Under the pieces are notes generated by a model, which was not told the DNA's origin, did no database searches, and was given only the letters and a program-made list of their open reading frames with translations. DNA of 25,510 nt, from contig CAZXXS010000107.1 of the NCBI GenBank assembly GCA_964644845.1, forward strand, positions 1 through 25,510, written 5' to 3'. The DNA comes from Geothermovivens sp964644845. GTDB lineage: Bacteria > Zhuqueibacterota > Zhuqueibacteria > Oleimicrobiales > Geothermoviventaceae. A program made the position numbers and the translations under genes. The number at the start of each line of letters is the position of its first letter. Within the stretch, counting starts at the first letter, position 1. Shown one piece after another: positions 16,913-25,294 of this stretch.

Positions 16913-18274
16913 GTGCACATGGACGAAGCTGACCTACAAGCGATTGTTGACGACGTTTCTTTCTTGATTGACCACCACGAGGAAGCCAAGCTGCGCAACC
17001 TCCTGGTCGACATGCATCCGGCGGACATCGCCTACGTGCTGGCGGAGCTCCCGGACGAGAAGAGACGCTACCTGTTTTCTCTGCTCGACGCGGAAAGGGC
17101 GTCGGACGTCCTGGTCGAGCTGGACGACTACACGCGCGACAGGCTTCTGGACGAACTCGATCCCTCCCGGATCTCAGAGATCGTGGATGAGATGGACTCG
17201 GACGACGCGGCCGACGTCGTCTCCGAGTTGCCCGAAGAAGTGGCGGAGGAGGTTCTCGAGAGCATCGACAAGGAGGACTCCGAAGAAGTTCGGGAACTGC
17301 TCCGGCACGAGGAGGACACGGCCGGTGGGTTGATGGCCCTGGAGTACGTGGCGGTGAACGAAAATGCCACGGTGGGCCAGGCCATTCAGGAGATTCGCCG
17401 CAAAGCCGAGGAAGTGGGCGAAGCTTTCCACGTCTACGTGGTGGATGACGACGGGCATCTGGTGGGAGTCTTGCCGCTCAAACGCCTGATCTTGAGCGAC
17501 GAGAACACACGCGTCAAGGAAATCATGGACCACGATGTGGTGAAAGTGGATGTGGAGACGGACCAGGAGGAAGTGGCACGGGTGTTCCAACGCTACAACC
17601 TGGTGGCATTGCCGGTGGTGGACTGGAAAGGGCGGCTGGTCGGGCAGATCACCGTCGACGACGTGATGGACATCCTGGAGGAAGAGGCGACGGAGGACAT
17701 CCACCGGTTGGCGGGTGTCCCGGATGAAGAAGAGCCTCGCGAGACGTCGGTTTTCCGAATCTCGCGCGGTCGATTGCCGTGGCTGGCGTTTGCGTTCATG
17801 GGAGAGTTGGGTTCGGCCATGGTGCTGAGCCATTTTCAGGCCAGCATCAGTCAGATTCTTGCTGTGTCGTTCTTTATCCCGATCATCATGGCGCTGGGCG
17901 GTGCGTCGGGGAATCAGATCGCGACGGTCGTGGTGCGTGGTCTTGCCACGGGCGAAATCAGTCGCGGCGAGATCGGCCGCAAGGTGTGGCGCGAGCTGAG
18001 AGTGGCCTTGGTGAACGGCTTCTTCTGCGGTGCGGCCATCTTCGTTGTGGTGAATGTGTGGCTAAAAGATCCGCAGTTAGGTGCGGTGATCGCAGTCGCC
18101 ATGGTGGCGGTGATCTTCACGTCGGGCCTGATCGGGACTCTTGTGCCCATTTTGCTTCACCGGCTTGGGTACGACCCGGCCTACGCTACGGCGCCGTTCA
18201 TCGCCACATCCAACGACGTACTGGGTTTGACCATCTACCTGCTTCTGGTTACGAAGCTCCTGAAGATAAGCTGA
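16913..18274 (+). CDS. mgtE: MgtE-type magnesium transporter
   Basis: This roughly 453-residue protein has the MgtE layout: an acidic cytosolic superhelical N-domain (HPADIAYVLAELP, then repeated DD/E-rich helices), paired CBS domains (about 135-255) and a C-terminal membrane domain with about five helices. GGASGNQIATVVVRGLATGEI and FIATSNDVLGLTIYL are present; the latter holds the aspartate that lines the ion pore in known MgtE. It imports Mg2+ and the cytosolic part senses Mg2+. Start choice: TTG 16907, GTG 16913 and ATG 16919 are in frame. AGGA at 16900-16903 is best spaced for GTG 16913. The 88-bp upstream gap is too short for an M-box riboswitch and I see none. Confidence 0.93.
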   Translation: MHMDEADLQAIVDDVSFLIDHHEEAKLRNLLVDMHPADIAYVLAELPDEKRRYLFSLLDAERASDVLVELDDYTRDRLLDELDPSRISEIVDEMDSDDAADVVSELPEEVAEEVLESIDKEDSEEVRELLRHEEDTAGGLMALEYVAVNENATVGQAIQEIRRKAEEVGEAFHVYVVDDDGHLVGVLPLKRLILSDENTRVKEIMDHDVVKVDVETDQEEVARVFQRYNLVALPVVDWKGRLVGQITVDDVMDILEEEATEDIHRLAGVPDEEEPRETSVFRISRGRLPWLAFAFMGELGSAMVLSHFQASISQILAVSFFIPIIMALGGASGNQIATVVVRGLATGEISRGEIGRKVWRELRVALVNGFFCGAAIFVVVNVWLKDPQLGAVIAVAMVAVIFTSGLIGTLVPILLHRLGYDPAYATAPFIATSNDVLGLTIYLLLVTKLLKIS

Positions 18275-18301
18275 AACACGGTTTCTTCGGCGGCCAGGGA
18301 C

Positions 18302-19072
18302 ATGGCCATTGAAAAGCTTGAGGGCGTGATTCTCCGGGTTCGTCCTCAAGGCGAGACCAGCAAAATCATCACGGCGTTCACGCCCAGGCGCGGCTTACTG
18401 AGTCTGATTGCGAAAGGTGCGCGCTCGCCGAAAAGCAAGTTTGGCGGTGGACTGGAGGTCGCGAATCGGGTGCAGGTAGTTTACTACCACCGCGACAGCC
18501 GCGATCTTCAAGTCCTCAGCCAGGTGGACATTCTCGAGCGGTTCGAGTACATCCAACGGGAAATCGGTCGGCTGGCCCTTGCGGAAGCGGCCTTTGAGAT
18601 CCTGCTGCGCACAGAAGCTGGCCAGCAGACGGCCCGGCAGCTCTACAATGTGCTGCTGCAGACCCTGCGCGGGCTCGAACGGGCCCAACGTGGCTTGCGG
18701 AATGTTTTCCGTTGCTTTGTGCTGCACTTCCTGGGTGTTTCCGGTGTGGCACCGCAACTGCGTGCCTGCCGACGGTGCGGGCGTACGGAGGTACCAGCGC
18801 GGTTGCAATTTGATCTGGAACACGGTGGTTATGTTTGCGACCGGTGTGTACCGGAGGGTAGAAGCGTGATCCCGGCGAACGGCCGGACCTTGGAGTGGGC
18901 GCGCTGGCTGGCCCGGGTTTCACCGGAAAAGGCGGCTGTCCCGATTTCCGAGAAGACAGCAGCCGAGCTGGACCGGTGGCTCCAGCTTTACCTGGCCTAC
19001 CATTTCGAATCGCTGCATGGGCTTCGAAGCCTGGCTTTTTTGAACGGCTTAGGCAGCTCGCTGAGGCGTTGA
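18302..19072 (+). CDS. recO: DNA repair protein RecO
   Basis: This 256-residue protein has the RecO pattern: an N-terminal OB-fold (EGVILRVRPQGETSKIITAFT and SLIAKGARSPKSKFGG), a helical middle, and a C-terminal zinc-binding C..C/C..C module (CRRC and CDRC, about residues 158-182). RecO with RecR loads RecA on SSB-coated single-stranded DNA in gap repair. The ATG at 18302 has AGGGAC upstream and lies 27 bases after mgtE, so it is probably co-transcribed. No recR is visible in the window. Confidence 0.92.
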   Translation: MAIEKLEGVILRVRPQGETSKIITAFTPRRGLLSLIAKGARSPKSKFGGGLEVANRVQVVYYHRDSRDLQVLSQVDILERFEYIQREIGRLALAEAAFEILLRTEAGQQTARQLYNVLLQTLRGLERAQRGLRNVFRCFVLHFLGVSGVAPQLRACRRCGRTEVPARLQFDLEHGGYVCDRCVPEGRSVIPANGRTLEWARWLARVSPEKAAVPISEKTAAELDRWLQLYLAYHFESLHGLRSLAFLNGLGSSLRR

Positions 19073-19285
19073 AGATCGGACGGAGGACCTGTGGCGTGTA
19101 GAAGTGAGGCCGTCGGGTTGAGACAAGTGATCACAGGAGGTTGTGGGCGGAGTGGTTGAAGCTGGCGACACGGGTGGAGGAAGCCAACGTCACGAGGCGC
19201 GAAGTTGCTGCGCTGAAACGCTGCCGCCCGAAGCGAATCGCAGAAGAGGAATTGGACGAACGCAAAACAGGACAGGGAAGAGCGA

Positions 19286-20593
19286 ATGGCAGGAAAAACA
19301 ACGACGCTGATGGACAAAATTGTGTCGCTGTGTCGCAGGCGCGGCTTCATCTTTCAGTCGAGCGAGATTTACGGAGGCCTGGACAGCTGCTACGACTACG
19401 GACCGCTGGGCGTAGAGCTGAAACGGAACATTAAGGAAGCCTGGTGGAAAGCGATGGTCCGCGATCACGAGAACATCGTCGGTCTGGACGCGGCCATCTT
19501 GATGCACCCGAAGGTGTGGGAGGCCTCGGGGCACGTGGAAGGTTTCACGGATCCAATGGTGGACTGCAAGCAGTGCAAGCGGCGTTTCCGGGCCGATGAA
19601 ATCGAGGGTGACCGCTGCCCGGTTTGCGGCGGGGAACTGACGGAAGTGCGGCAATTCAACCTCATGTTCAAAACACACATGGGGCCAGTGGAGGAGGACG
19701 CCAGCGTGGTGTACTTGCGGCCGGAAACTGCGCAGGGCATCTACGTGAATTTTCTGAATGTCCTGAATTCGACGCGTCTCAAGATCCCTTTTGGGATTGC
19801 GCAGATTGGCAAGGCGTTTCGGAACGAAATTACGCCCCGGAATTTCATTTTTCGTACACGGGAATTCGAGCAAATGGAGATGCAGTTCTTTGTGAAGCCA
19901 GGTACAGATCCGGACTGGTTCGAAGAATGGCGCCAAAAACGGATGCAGTGGTACCTGGACTTGGGAATCCGGAAGGAAAAACTGCGCTTTCATCAGCACG
20001 GGGAAGACGAGCTGGCTCACTACGCAGCAGCGGCCTTCGACATCCAGTACGAATTTCCGTTTGGGTGGCGCGAGCTTGAGGGCATTCACAACCGCACGGA
20101 CTTCGACTTGAAGCGGCACCAGGAGTACTCGGGGAAAGACATGCGGTACTTCGACGACCAGACGCGCGAGCGTTACATCCCGTACATCATCGAGACGTCT
20201 GCGGGCGCGGATCGCACAGTGCTGACGGTGCTGACGGACGCCTACGACGAAGAAGATCTGAACGGCGATGTGCGGACGGTGCTACACTTTCACCCGAAGC
20301 TTGCTCCAATCAAGGTGGGGATCTTTCCGCTGGTGAAGCGGGATGGCATGCCGGAACTGGCACGCAAGATCGAGGAAGACCTGCGCAAACACTGGATGGT
20401 GTTCTACGACGAAGGCGGGGCAATCGGTCGGCGGTACCGCCGACAGGACGAGATCGGGACCCCGTACTGTGTGACGGTGGATTCTCAGACTCTACAGGAT
20501 CGAACGGTCACTGTGCGCGAGCGGGACTCGATGCAGCAAGAGCGTGTTGGCATCGACCAGCTGGTTGCGTACTTCCGGGAACGGCTTGAGTAG
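19286..20593 (+). CDS. glyS: glycyl-tRNA synthetase, dimeric class II type
   Basis: This 435-residue enzyme is the single-chain dimeric form of GlyRS found in archaea, eukaryotes and some bacteria, not the tetrameric alpha2beta2 type. Evidence: GFIFQSSEIYGGLDSCYDYGPLG at the start (family signature), a C..C/C..C zinc insert (CKQC and CPVC), class II motif 2 (FRNEITPRNFIFRTREFEQME) and a motif 3-like GAIGRRYRRQDEIGTPYC. A C-terminal anticodon-binding domain starts about residue 335 (LAPIKVGIFPLVK). Start ATG 19286 with GGGAAGAG upstream. The preceding 213-bp gap holds no convincing gene, though a weak small ORF is noted under rejected items. Confidence 0.96.
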   Translation: MAGKTTTLMDKIVSLCRRRGFIFQSSEIYGGLDSCYDYGPLGVELKRNIKEAWWKAMVRDHENIVGLDAAILMHPKVWEASGHVEGFTDPMVDCKQCKRRFRADEIEGDRCPVCGGELTEVRQFNLMFKTHMGPVEEDASVVYLRPETAQGIYVNFLNVLNSTRLKIPFGIAQIGKAFRNEITPRNFIFRTREFEQMEMQFFVKPGTDPDWFEEWRQKRMQWYLDLGIRKEKLRFHQHGEDELAHYAAAAFDIQYEFPFGWRELEGIHNRTDFDLKRHQEYSGKDMRYFDDQTRERYIPYIIETSAGADRTVLTVLTDAYDEEDLNGDVRTVLHFHPKLAPIKVGIFPLVKRDGMPELARKIEEDLRKHWMVFYDEGGAIGRRYRRQDEIGTPYCVTVDSQTLQDRTVTVRERDSMQQERVGIDQLVAYFRERLE

Positions 20594-20692
20594 CTCCCCT
20601 GTTGCTTGCCCCCGGTTGAGTGCTCTGCGAGGGCGGGAGAGTTCCCCAAGGGCGCTCGCTGCACCGAGATTTCCTTCGATCTTCGGGGGCTT

Positions 20693-20708
20693 TGGCACGT
20701 GGTTTGTA
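20693..20708 (+). promoter_or_regulatory. possible sigma-54 (RpoN) promoter upstream of the OmpA gene
   Basis: TGGCACGTGGTTTGTA matches the -24/-12 consensus TGGCACG-N4-TTGCW at all positions except the -12 cytosine, here T. The element lies about 99 bases before the ompA-like ATG, leaving a normal 5' leader. The -12 mismatch weakens it, and no RpoN or enhancer-binding protein is in view. Confidence 0.35.
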
Positions 20709-20806
20709 CCCTCCTCTGGTGCGTTTTTCCCCGGTTACCCCTTTCGGAACAGGCCGGGAAGCCAAGAAGGCGTCATTTGGTAGGAAGCCAACTGCAGGAG
20801 GGGACA

Positions 20807-22210
20807 ATGCGTGTCCGCGCTCTGATGGTTGCTGGTTTGCTCCTGACTCAGGTGAGTGTTGCCAGCGCTCAGGATCAGACCGGGAAAATTGGGGTAGGTG
20901 CGTTTGCGAGCGCCGTGAAAATGGTTCTGGGTCAAACGGATCGCTCCACCGTTGACCAGTGGGCGGGGGTAAGCCTGCGGTACGGGTTTACACCAGCCTT
21001 ATCGCTGCACGCCCGGGCTGGGTACGGCTGGGTGTACGCCCGGGATCCTCACGGCAGCCATTTTGCAGCCGAGGGCCCCTGGAAGACGTTGCTGGTGCCG
21101 TTCAGCGTGGAGGGTCAGTACGCCTTTCTGGCCGACCGGTCTTTCCGGCCTTTCGTGTGCTTTGGCCTTGGCGTGACGGACTGGGATGTGCGGAAAATTA
21201 CCGGCGGCGGTGGAATTTTCGCCACTGGCCGCTCGGTGAATGGAGACGTGCCAAGCGCGACTTTAATCGGTGGCATTGGACTGGAGCTTTTCGCGTCGGA
21301 GAACCAGGCATTTCAGGTCGCGCTGCGCTGGAACCATTTGATCAAAGGCGACGAAAGCACGATCGGTGGCTCCCCTCCGGACGACAATCGGGCGATTCTG
21401 GAACTGCTTTTCGGTGCAACCGTGTTTTTCGGTGGGCACAAAGACACGGATGGCGACGGCATCGAGGACCGTTACGATCTGGCGCCTGATGAGCCGGAAG
21501 ACTTCGACGGTTTTGAGGACAGTGACGGTGTGCCTGACCCGGACAACGACCAGGACGGCATCCCCGACCTGAAGGACAAAGCGCCCAATCAACCGGAGGA
21601 TCGAGACGGTTACCAGGATCTGGATGGTGTTCCAGATCCTGACAACGACGGAGACGGAATCCAGGACGTGAGGGACAAGTGTCCGGACCTGGCGGAGGAC
21701 TTTGACGGATACCAGGACGACGATGGGTGCCCTGATCTTGACAACGACGACGATGGTATTCAGGACAAGGACGACAAGTGCCCGAACGAGCCGGAGACGT
21801 TCAACGGGTACCAGGATGACGACGGTTGTCCCGACGAAAAGCCGGCCCCGAAACCGCTGGAAAAAACCGGCGAGAAGCTCGTCCTGCCGGGCATTCACTT
21901 CCGGGTAGGCAGCGCCAAGATCACAGAAGACTCGTACCCGGTACTGGACCAGGTCTACGAAATTCTTCGGGATCACCCGGAAATCGTGGTCGAGATTCGC
22001 GGCCACACCGACAACACAGGCTCGTACGATTTCAACATGCGGCTTTCCCAGAAACGCGCGGAGGCTGTGCGTCGGTACCTGATTAGTCGAGGAATCGATC
22101 CGGCGCGGCTCCGAGCTGTGGGGTACGGCCCGACGCAGCCGATTGCGACGAACGACACGCCGGAAGGGCGGGCTGCGAATCGGCGGATTGAATTTGTGCG
22201 GGTGAAGTAG
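20807..22210 (+). CDS. OmpA-family outer membrane protein with thrombospondin type 3 calcium-binding repeats
   Basis: This 467-residue protein has a signal peptide (cleavage likely after VASA, before QDQT), then an N-terminal beta-barrel-like domain (about 24-205, alternating hydrophobic strands). Four 33-residue TSP3-type repeats follow at about 213-344, rich in D.D.DGI.D patterns that bind calcium, and a C-terminal OmpA/peptidoglycan-binding domain at about 364-467. The latter contains GHTDNTGSYDFNMRLSQKRA, including the conserved Asp and Arg that hold diaminopimelate. It tethers the outer membrane to the wall. An in-frame upstream extension to 20606 is rejected because ATG 20807 has the ribosome site GGAGGGGACA and begins the signal peptide. 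A GC-rich hairpin follows the stop. Confidence 0.92.
   Translation: MRVRALMVAGLLLTQVSVASAQDQTGKIGVGAFASAVKMVLGQTDRSTVDQWAGVSLRYGFTPALSLHARAGYGWVYARDPHGSHFAAEGPWKTLLVPFSVEGQYAFLADRSFRPFVCFGLGVTDWDVRKITGGGGIFATGRSVNGDVPSATLIGGIGLELFASENQAFQVALRWNHLIKGDESTIGGSPPDDNRAILELLFGATVFFGGHKDTDGDGIEDRYDLAPDEPEDFDGFEDSDGVPDPDNDQDGIPDLKDKAPNQPEDRDGYQDLDGVPDPDNDGDGIQDVRDKCPDLAEDFDGYQDDDGCPDLDNDDDGIQDKDDKCPNEPETFNGYQDDDGCPDEKPAPKPLEKTGEKLVLPGIHFRVGSAKITEDSYPVLDQVYEILRDHPEIVVEIRGHTDNTGSYDFNMRLSQKRAEAVRRYLISRGIDPARLRAVGYGPTQPIATNDTPEGRAANRRIEFVRVK
21443..21838 (+). repeat. four tandem 99-bp units encoding TSP3 repeats
   Basis: Four in-frame copies of a 33-codon unit of the form ND.DGI.D..DK.P..PEDFDGYQD.DG.PD.D encode residues 213-344 of the OmpA-like protein. 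Units three and four carry the paired cysteines usual for TSP3 (DKCP and DGCP). Units one and two have A and V in those positions instead. Confidence 0.85.
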
Positions 22211-22213
22211 CGT

Positions 22214-22233
22214 GCGGGGGCGCATGCCCCCGC
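22214..22233 (+). terminator. GC-rich hairpin after the OmpA gene, possible terminator
   Basis: GCGGGGGC (22214-22221) pairs with GCCCCCGC (22226-22233): eight GC pairs with a GCAT loop, three bases after the ompA-like stop codon. There is no following T-run, so it may protect the mRNA 3' end or act as a factor-dependent stop. A second GGGGGC at 22244-22249 can pair with the same GCCCCC, giving an alternative hairpin. Confidence 0.45.
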
Positions 22234-22261
22234 CACATCCCTTGGGGGCGCTTCTCAACGC

Positions 22262-24829
22262 GTGTGCGAGGTTAGTTTGGACGCCAGAGATCGCCGAATC
22301 CTGATCATTCACGGGCACTTCTACCAGCCACCACGAGAAAATCCGTGGACGGAGGCCATTGACAGGCAACCGTCGGCGGCGCCCTACCACGACTGGAACG
22401 CGCGGGTGAACGCGGAGTGTTACCGGCCCAACTCTGCGGCTCGAATTCTCGAGCGGCGCGGACGAATTCAGAAAATCGTCAACAACTACCGGAAAATCAG
22501 CTTCAATTTTGGGCCGACGCTGGCAGCGTGGCTTGCTGACAACGATCCGGAAGTCCTGGAGCGGATCAGAAAAGCAGATGCGGAAAGCCTGACCCAGGCC
22601 AAGGGGCACGGCAACGCCCTCGCGCAAGCTTACAACCACATGATTTTGCCGCTGGCCAACGCTCGCGACCGCCGAACGCAGATTCGCTGGGGCATCGCGG
22701 ATTTCGAGGTCCGATTCGGCCGCACACCAGAGGCCATGTGGCTTCCCGAAACCGCGGTTAACTACCAGGTACTCGCCGATCTGTTTGAACACGGGATGCG
22801 ATTTGTGATTCTTTCGCCGTACCAGGCGAAAGCTGTGCGGCCCATCCCCGGGCAGGGAGCGTGGACGGACGTTTCCGGGGGAAAGGTTGACACGTCACGC
22901 GCGTACCGCTGCTACCTGCGCAAACCGGATGGTAGCCGGGATCCCGAGCGTTACCTCACCGTCTTCTTCTACCACGGCGAACTGTCGCGGCGTGTGAGTT
23001 TTGACAACCTGCTTACGAACGCGGCGACGTTTGCAGATGCAATCGAGACTGCCTTTGGGAGTAGCTCTGGCGCGCCGCGACTTGTCTCGATCGTGACCGA
23101 CGGCGAGACGTACGGGCACCACAAGCCATTCGGCGACATGGCGCTGGCTTACCTTGTGGAGGTCGAGGCGCCCAAGCGCGGCTTCGAAGTGATGAACTTC
23201 GCCCGTTTCCTGGAGGAGTTTCCCGCCCAGTGGGAGGCGGAGATTGACGAAGGACCGGACGGCAAAGGGTCTTCGTGGAGCTGCGCGCACGGCGTAGGAC
23301 GGTGGTTCAGGGACTGTGGTTGTAGCACGGGGGGACAGCCCGGGTGGAATCAGAAGTGGCGCACGCCCCTGAGGCGTGGGCTGGACGCCATTCGGGATCG
23401 AATGGCGGAGCTGTACCAAACCCGGGCAAAGGACCTGTTTAAAAATCCCTGGGAAGCCCGGGACGCGTACATCCAGGTGATTCTGGATCGTTCGTCGGCG
23501 AGCCTGGAGAAATTCTTCGCAGCTGTGGCCAGTCGAAATCTCAATTTTGAGGAGCGGGTGCGCGCTCTGAAGCTGCTGGAGATGCAGCGTCATGCCATGC
23601 TGATGTACACCAGTTGTGGCTGGTTTTTCGCGGACATTTCAGGCATTGAAACGCAGCAGGTTCTTGCCTACGCGGCCAGGGCTCTGGAGCTGGCGGAGGA
23701 TCTCGGCGGAAAGGGGATTGAAGCGGAATTGGTGGCCGAACTTGAAAAGGCAAAAAGCAATCTGGACGATTTTGGAGACGGTAGGCGAATTTACGAAGAA
23801 CAGGTGAAGCCCAGAGCCGTTGGTTTCGCCGAAATCGTGCACGACTACGCCGTTCGGGCGTTGGTGGGTGACGGTGTCGCTCCGACGAAGATTTTCCACT
23901 TCAACCTGGAAAGCAACGGGACAAAGCGTCGACGGGTGGGTGAAAAGCAGCTCCTGTACGGGAAGGCGAAGGTTCGGTCCGGAGTAACGCAGGAGCAAGA
24001 GACGCTCCATTTTGCAGCTCTCCACCGGGCCGGGATCGATTTTCGAACCTACGCGCACACAGCCTGGCCAGATGACCTCTGGGCGCAGAAAGCGAACGTT
24101 CTGGAAGGTCTGACGGGGCAGGAACAGGATTTGCTTGCTCTTCTCCACGATCTCTTCGAGACGCGCGGGCTGAGGCTGCGCGACCTGCCGTACGACGAAC
24201 GACGGGCCGTGGCTGACCGTGTGGTGGAGGACAGGCGCCGTGAATTGGCCGGGATCCTTGAGCACGTGTTCGACGACAACCGTGAACTGATTTTCGATCT
24301 GGCCGAATGCCGTGGTGAACTGCCGGAAGAGTTGGCGGTTGCGGCAAGGGTTGCTCTTTCCGAAAAACTGCGCCGTGAGTTCGGGAAGGCGATTGAGCAT
24401 CCGGAGTTGCACTACTACGAGCCAGCCCTGGACCTGGCCTACCAGGCACAAAAGCTGGGTGTTGCCCTCCAGCTGGACGCTGTGTCCGGGCGGGCTGGGA
24501 AGAAGCTTGCGGAGTTGATGGAGTCGATCGCGGAAAATCCGAGATCCGCAACATGCCTGCACGCAATTCGCTTGCTTGAGGTCTCGCGGCGCCTTGGGCT
24601 CGCTGTGGGGGAAAATCGCTTGCAAGACCGCTACTGGAAGCTCCTGCAGGAGACTATTCCGAAACTGGTGGAAGGAGTTGTTCAGAGCGGACGGCCGGAC
24701 AGCCGCTACGTTCTGGTTGCGAGCCTGCTTCAGCTGGGATACCAGTTGAATTTTGACGTCGATCCCCTCAAAAGCAAGCTACGACCGTTTGAAGAACTTC
24801 TGAGCCAGAGGCCCGAGTACTGGCCGTAG
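22262..24829 (+). CDS. glycoside hydrolase family 57 protein with DUF3536 C-terminal domain
   Basis: This 855-residue cytoplasmic protein (no signal peptide) starts with the GH57 motif HGHFYQPPREN. Catalytic positions are visible: MWLPETAVN with E163, the expected nucleophile, and VTDGETYGHH with D280, the expected acid/base. The C-terminal half is the DUF3536 region (for example CSTGGQPGWNQKWRTPLR). GH57 enzymes act on alpha-glucans, including amylases, branching enzymes and amylopullulanases. DUF3536 members have no settled activity that I can state, so a role in glycogen or alpha-glucan metabolism is inferred. Start is uncertain: GTG 22262 is the longest, while TTG 22277 has a better placed GAGG (22268-22271). 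It is separated from ompA by hairpins. Confidence 0.88.
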   Translation: MCEVSLDARDRRILIIHGHFYQPPRENPWTEAIDRQPSAAPYHDWNARVNAECYRPNSAARILERRGRIQKIVNNYRKISFNFGPTLAAWLADNDPEVLERIRKADAESLTQAKGHGNALAQAYNHMILPLANARDRRTQIRWGIADFEVRFGRTPEAMWLPETAVNYQVLADLFEHGMRFVILSPYQAKAVRPIPGQGAWTDVSGGKVDTSRAYRCYLRKPDGSRDPERYLTVFFYHGELSRRVSFDNLLTNAATFADAIETAFGSSSGAPRLVSIVTDGETYGHHKPFGDMALAYLVEVEAPKRGFEVMNFARFLEEFPAQWEAEIDEGPDGKGSSWSCAHGVGRWFRDCGCSTGGQPGWNQKWRTPLRRGLDAIRDRMAELYQTRAKDLFKNPWEARDAYIQVILDRSSASLEKFFAAVASRNLNFEERVRALKLLEMQRHAMLMYTSCGWFFADISGIETQQVLAYAARALELAEDLGGKGIEAELVAELEKAKSNLDDFGDGRRIYEEQVKPRAVGFAEIVHDYAVRALVGDGVAPTKIFHFNLESNGTKRRRVGEKQLLYGKAKVRSGVTQEQETLHFAALHRAGIDFRTYAHTAWPDDLWAQKANVLEGLTGQEQDLLALLHDLFETRGLRLRDLPYDERRAVADRVVEDRRRELAGILEHVFDDNRELIFDLAECRGELPEELAVAARVALSEKLRREFGKAIEHPELHYYEPALDLAYQAQKLGVALQLDAVSGRAGKKLAELMESIAENPRSATCLHAIRLLEVSRRLGLAVGENRLQDRYWKLLQETIPKLVEGVVQSGRPDSRYVLVASLLQLGYQLNFDVDPLKSKLRPFEELLSQRPEYWP

Positions 24830-25039
24830 GGTTCTTCCTTGCGGAGGTAGTTGATTTTCCCTTCGAGCGAGATCTGCGCTTCCTCCCCGCCGGGAGCTGG
24901 TGCCAATGGGCAAACATGAGCCGAATGGGAGAGAAATGCCGGACCCGTTGCGTCCCGCTAAGCGGAGACCACAGGTGCGTTGCAGCCGATGGAGGCCGGC
25001 AGCGAATTCTCGGCCAGCACCCAAGACGCCAAAAAAAGG
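24830..25039. other. gene-free stretch before the trp promoter
   Basis: Between the GH57 stop and the trp promoter I see no convincing gene on either strand. A short hairpin with stem CCGC-TAA-GCGG lies near 24957-24967, and an interrupted inverted repeat GGCCG/CGGCC near 24992-25013. Neither has a T-run, so no terminator for the GH57 gene can be claimed. Base composition becomes AT-rich from about 25030. Confidence 0.5.
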
Positions 25040-25067
25040 TTGAAATTCGCCAGGAATTTGTTAGATT
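25040..25067 (+). promoter_or_regulatory. predicted sigma-70-type promoter of the trp operon
   Basis: TTGAAA (25040-25045, five of six matches) and TAGATT (25062-25067, four of six) are separated by 16 bases in a locally AT-rich stretch. Transcription would start near 25074, giving a leader of roughly 220 bases before trpE. That size suits the attenuator downstream. Confidence 0.55.
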
Positions 25068-25129
25068 TGAAGGTGTAAGTGGAGAAGTTGATCCCTTTTT
25101 CAAGAGAGTCACACGATCGAGGTGAGTTG

Positions 25130-25216
25130 GTGAGTCAGCGACTGTTCGACACCCGTTCCAACGGTTGGTGGTGGCGTTTGCCATGGGTGGGACGGGTACG
25201 CTCGGACAGTAGCTGA
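25130..25216 (+). CDS. trpL: trp operon leader peptide
   Basis: This 28-codon ORF from GTG 25130 to TGA 25214-25216 encodes a peptide with the run NGWWWRLPW: four tryptophans, three consecutive (codons 25166-25174) and one at 25184-25186. GAGGTGAG (25119-25126) gives a strong ribosome site, its core AGG lying seven bases from the GTG; an in-frame TTG at 25127 is an alternative start. When charged tRNA-Trp is scarce a ribosome would stall on these codons and steer the RNA fold of the attenuator. It is followed by the terminator and then trpE. The peptide itself needs no other function. Confidence 0.9.
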   Translation: MSQRLFDTRSNGWWWRLPWVGRVRSDSS

Positions 25217-25273
25217 CGTGCAGCACATACGACGGAGACAAAAGGCCACGGGCGTACCCCCGTGGCCTTTTTT
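25151..25273 (+). promoter_or_regulatory. tryptophan attenuator with competing 1:2, 2:3 and 3:4 RNA pairings
   Basis: Segment 1 (25151-25160) pairs with 25188-25197 in ten base pairs, one of them G-U, enclosing the Trp codons in its loop. Segment 2 (25194-25204) pairs with segment 3 (25249-25259) in eleven base pairs, one G-U; this antiterminator consumes part of the terminator stem. Segments 3 and 4 form the terminator (25241-25270). Stalling on the Trp codons (25166-25186) would mask segment 1, free segment 2 and permit read-through. A ribosome reaching the stop at 25214 would cover segment 2 and let the terminator form. Confidence 0.88.
25241..25273 (+). terminator. trp attenuator terminator hairpin
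   Basis: AAAGGCCACGGG (25241-25252) pairs perfectly with CCCGTGGCCTTT (25259-25270): a twelve-base-pair stem with a six-base loop, running into a run of six T (25268-25273). This is a textbook intrinsic terminator between trpL and trpE. Confidence 0.93.
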
Positions 25274-25294
25274 GTTTCTGTGGAGGGTAGGAGG

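Noticed and set aside
19140..19200. tRNA-like look of GGAGTGGTTGAAGCTGGCGA
   Set aside because: No cloverleaf with acceptor and T-arm could be drawn and no GTTCGAATC-type T-loop is present.
19141..19434. Small plus-strand ORF (97 codons, TTG start) after AGGAGG before glyS
   Set aside because: The AGGAGG directly abuts the start codon, the ORF runs far into glyS in another frame, and no motif is recognisable. A charged first 40 residues leave a slight doubt.
20606..20806. In-frame N-terminal extension of the OmpA-like protein
   Set aside because: The signal peptide and a strong ribosome site define the start at 20807; the upstream part is intergenic and contains the sigma-54-like site.
21263..22792. 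509-residue minus-strand ORF opposite the TSP3/OmpA gene and GH57 start
   Set aside because: Its repetitive V/R-rich sequence is just the reverse complement of the D-rich TSP3 repeats; the plus-strand genes explain the region.
24779..25024. Minus-strand ORFs downstream of the GH57 gene, including a frame reading GEEAQISLEGKINYLRKEE
   Set aside because: This frame looks protein-like over about 20 residues only; it overlaps the GH57 3' end in antisense, and I found no start with a ribosome site or family match.
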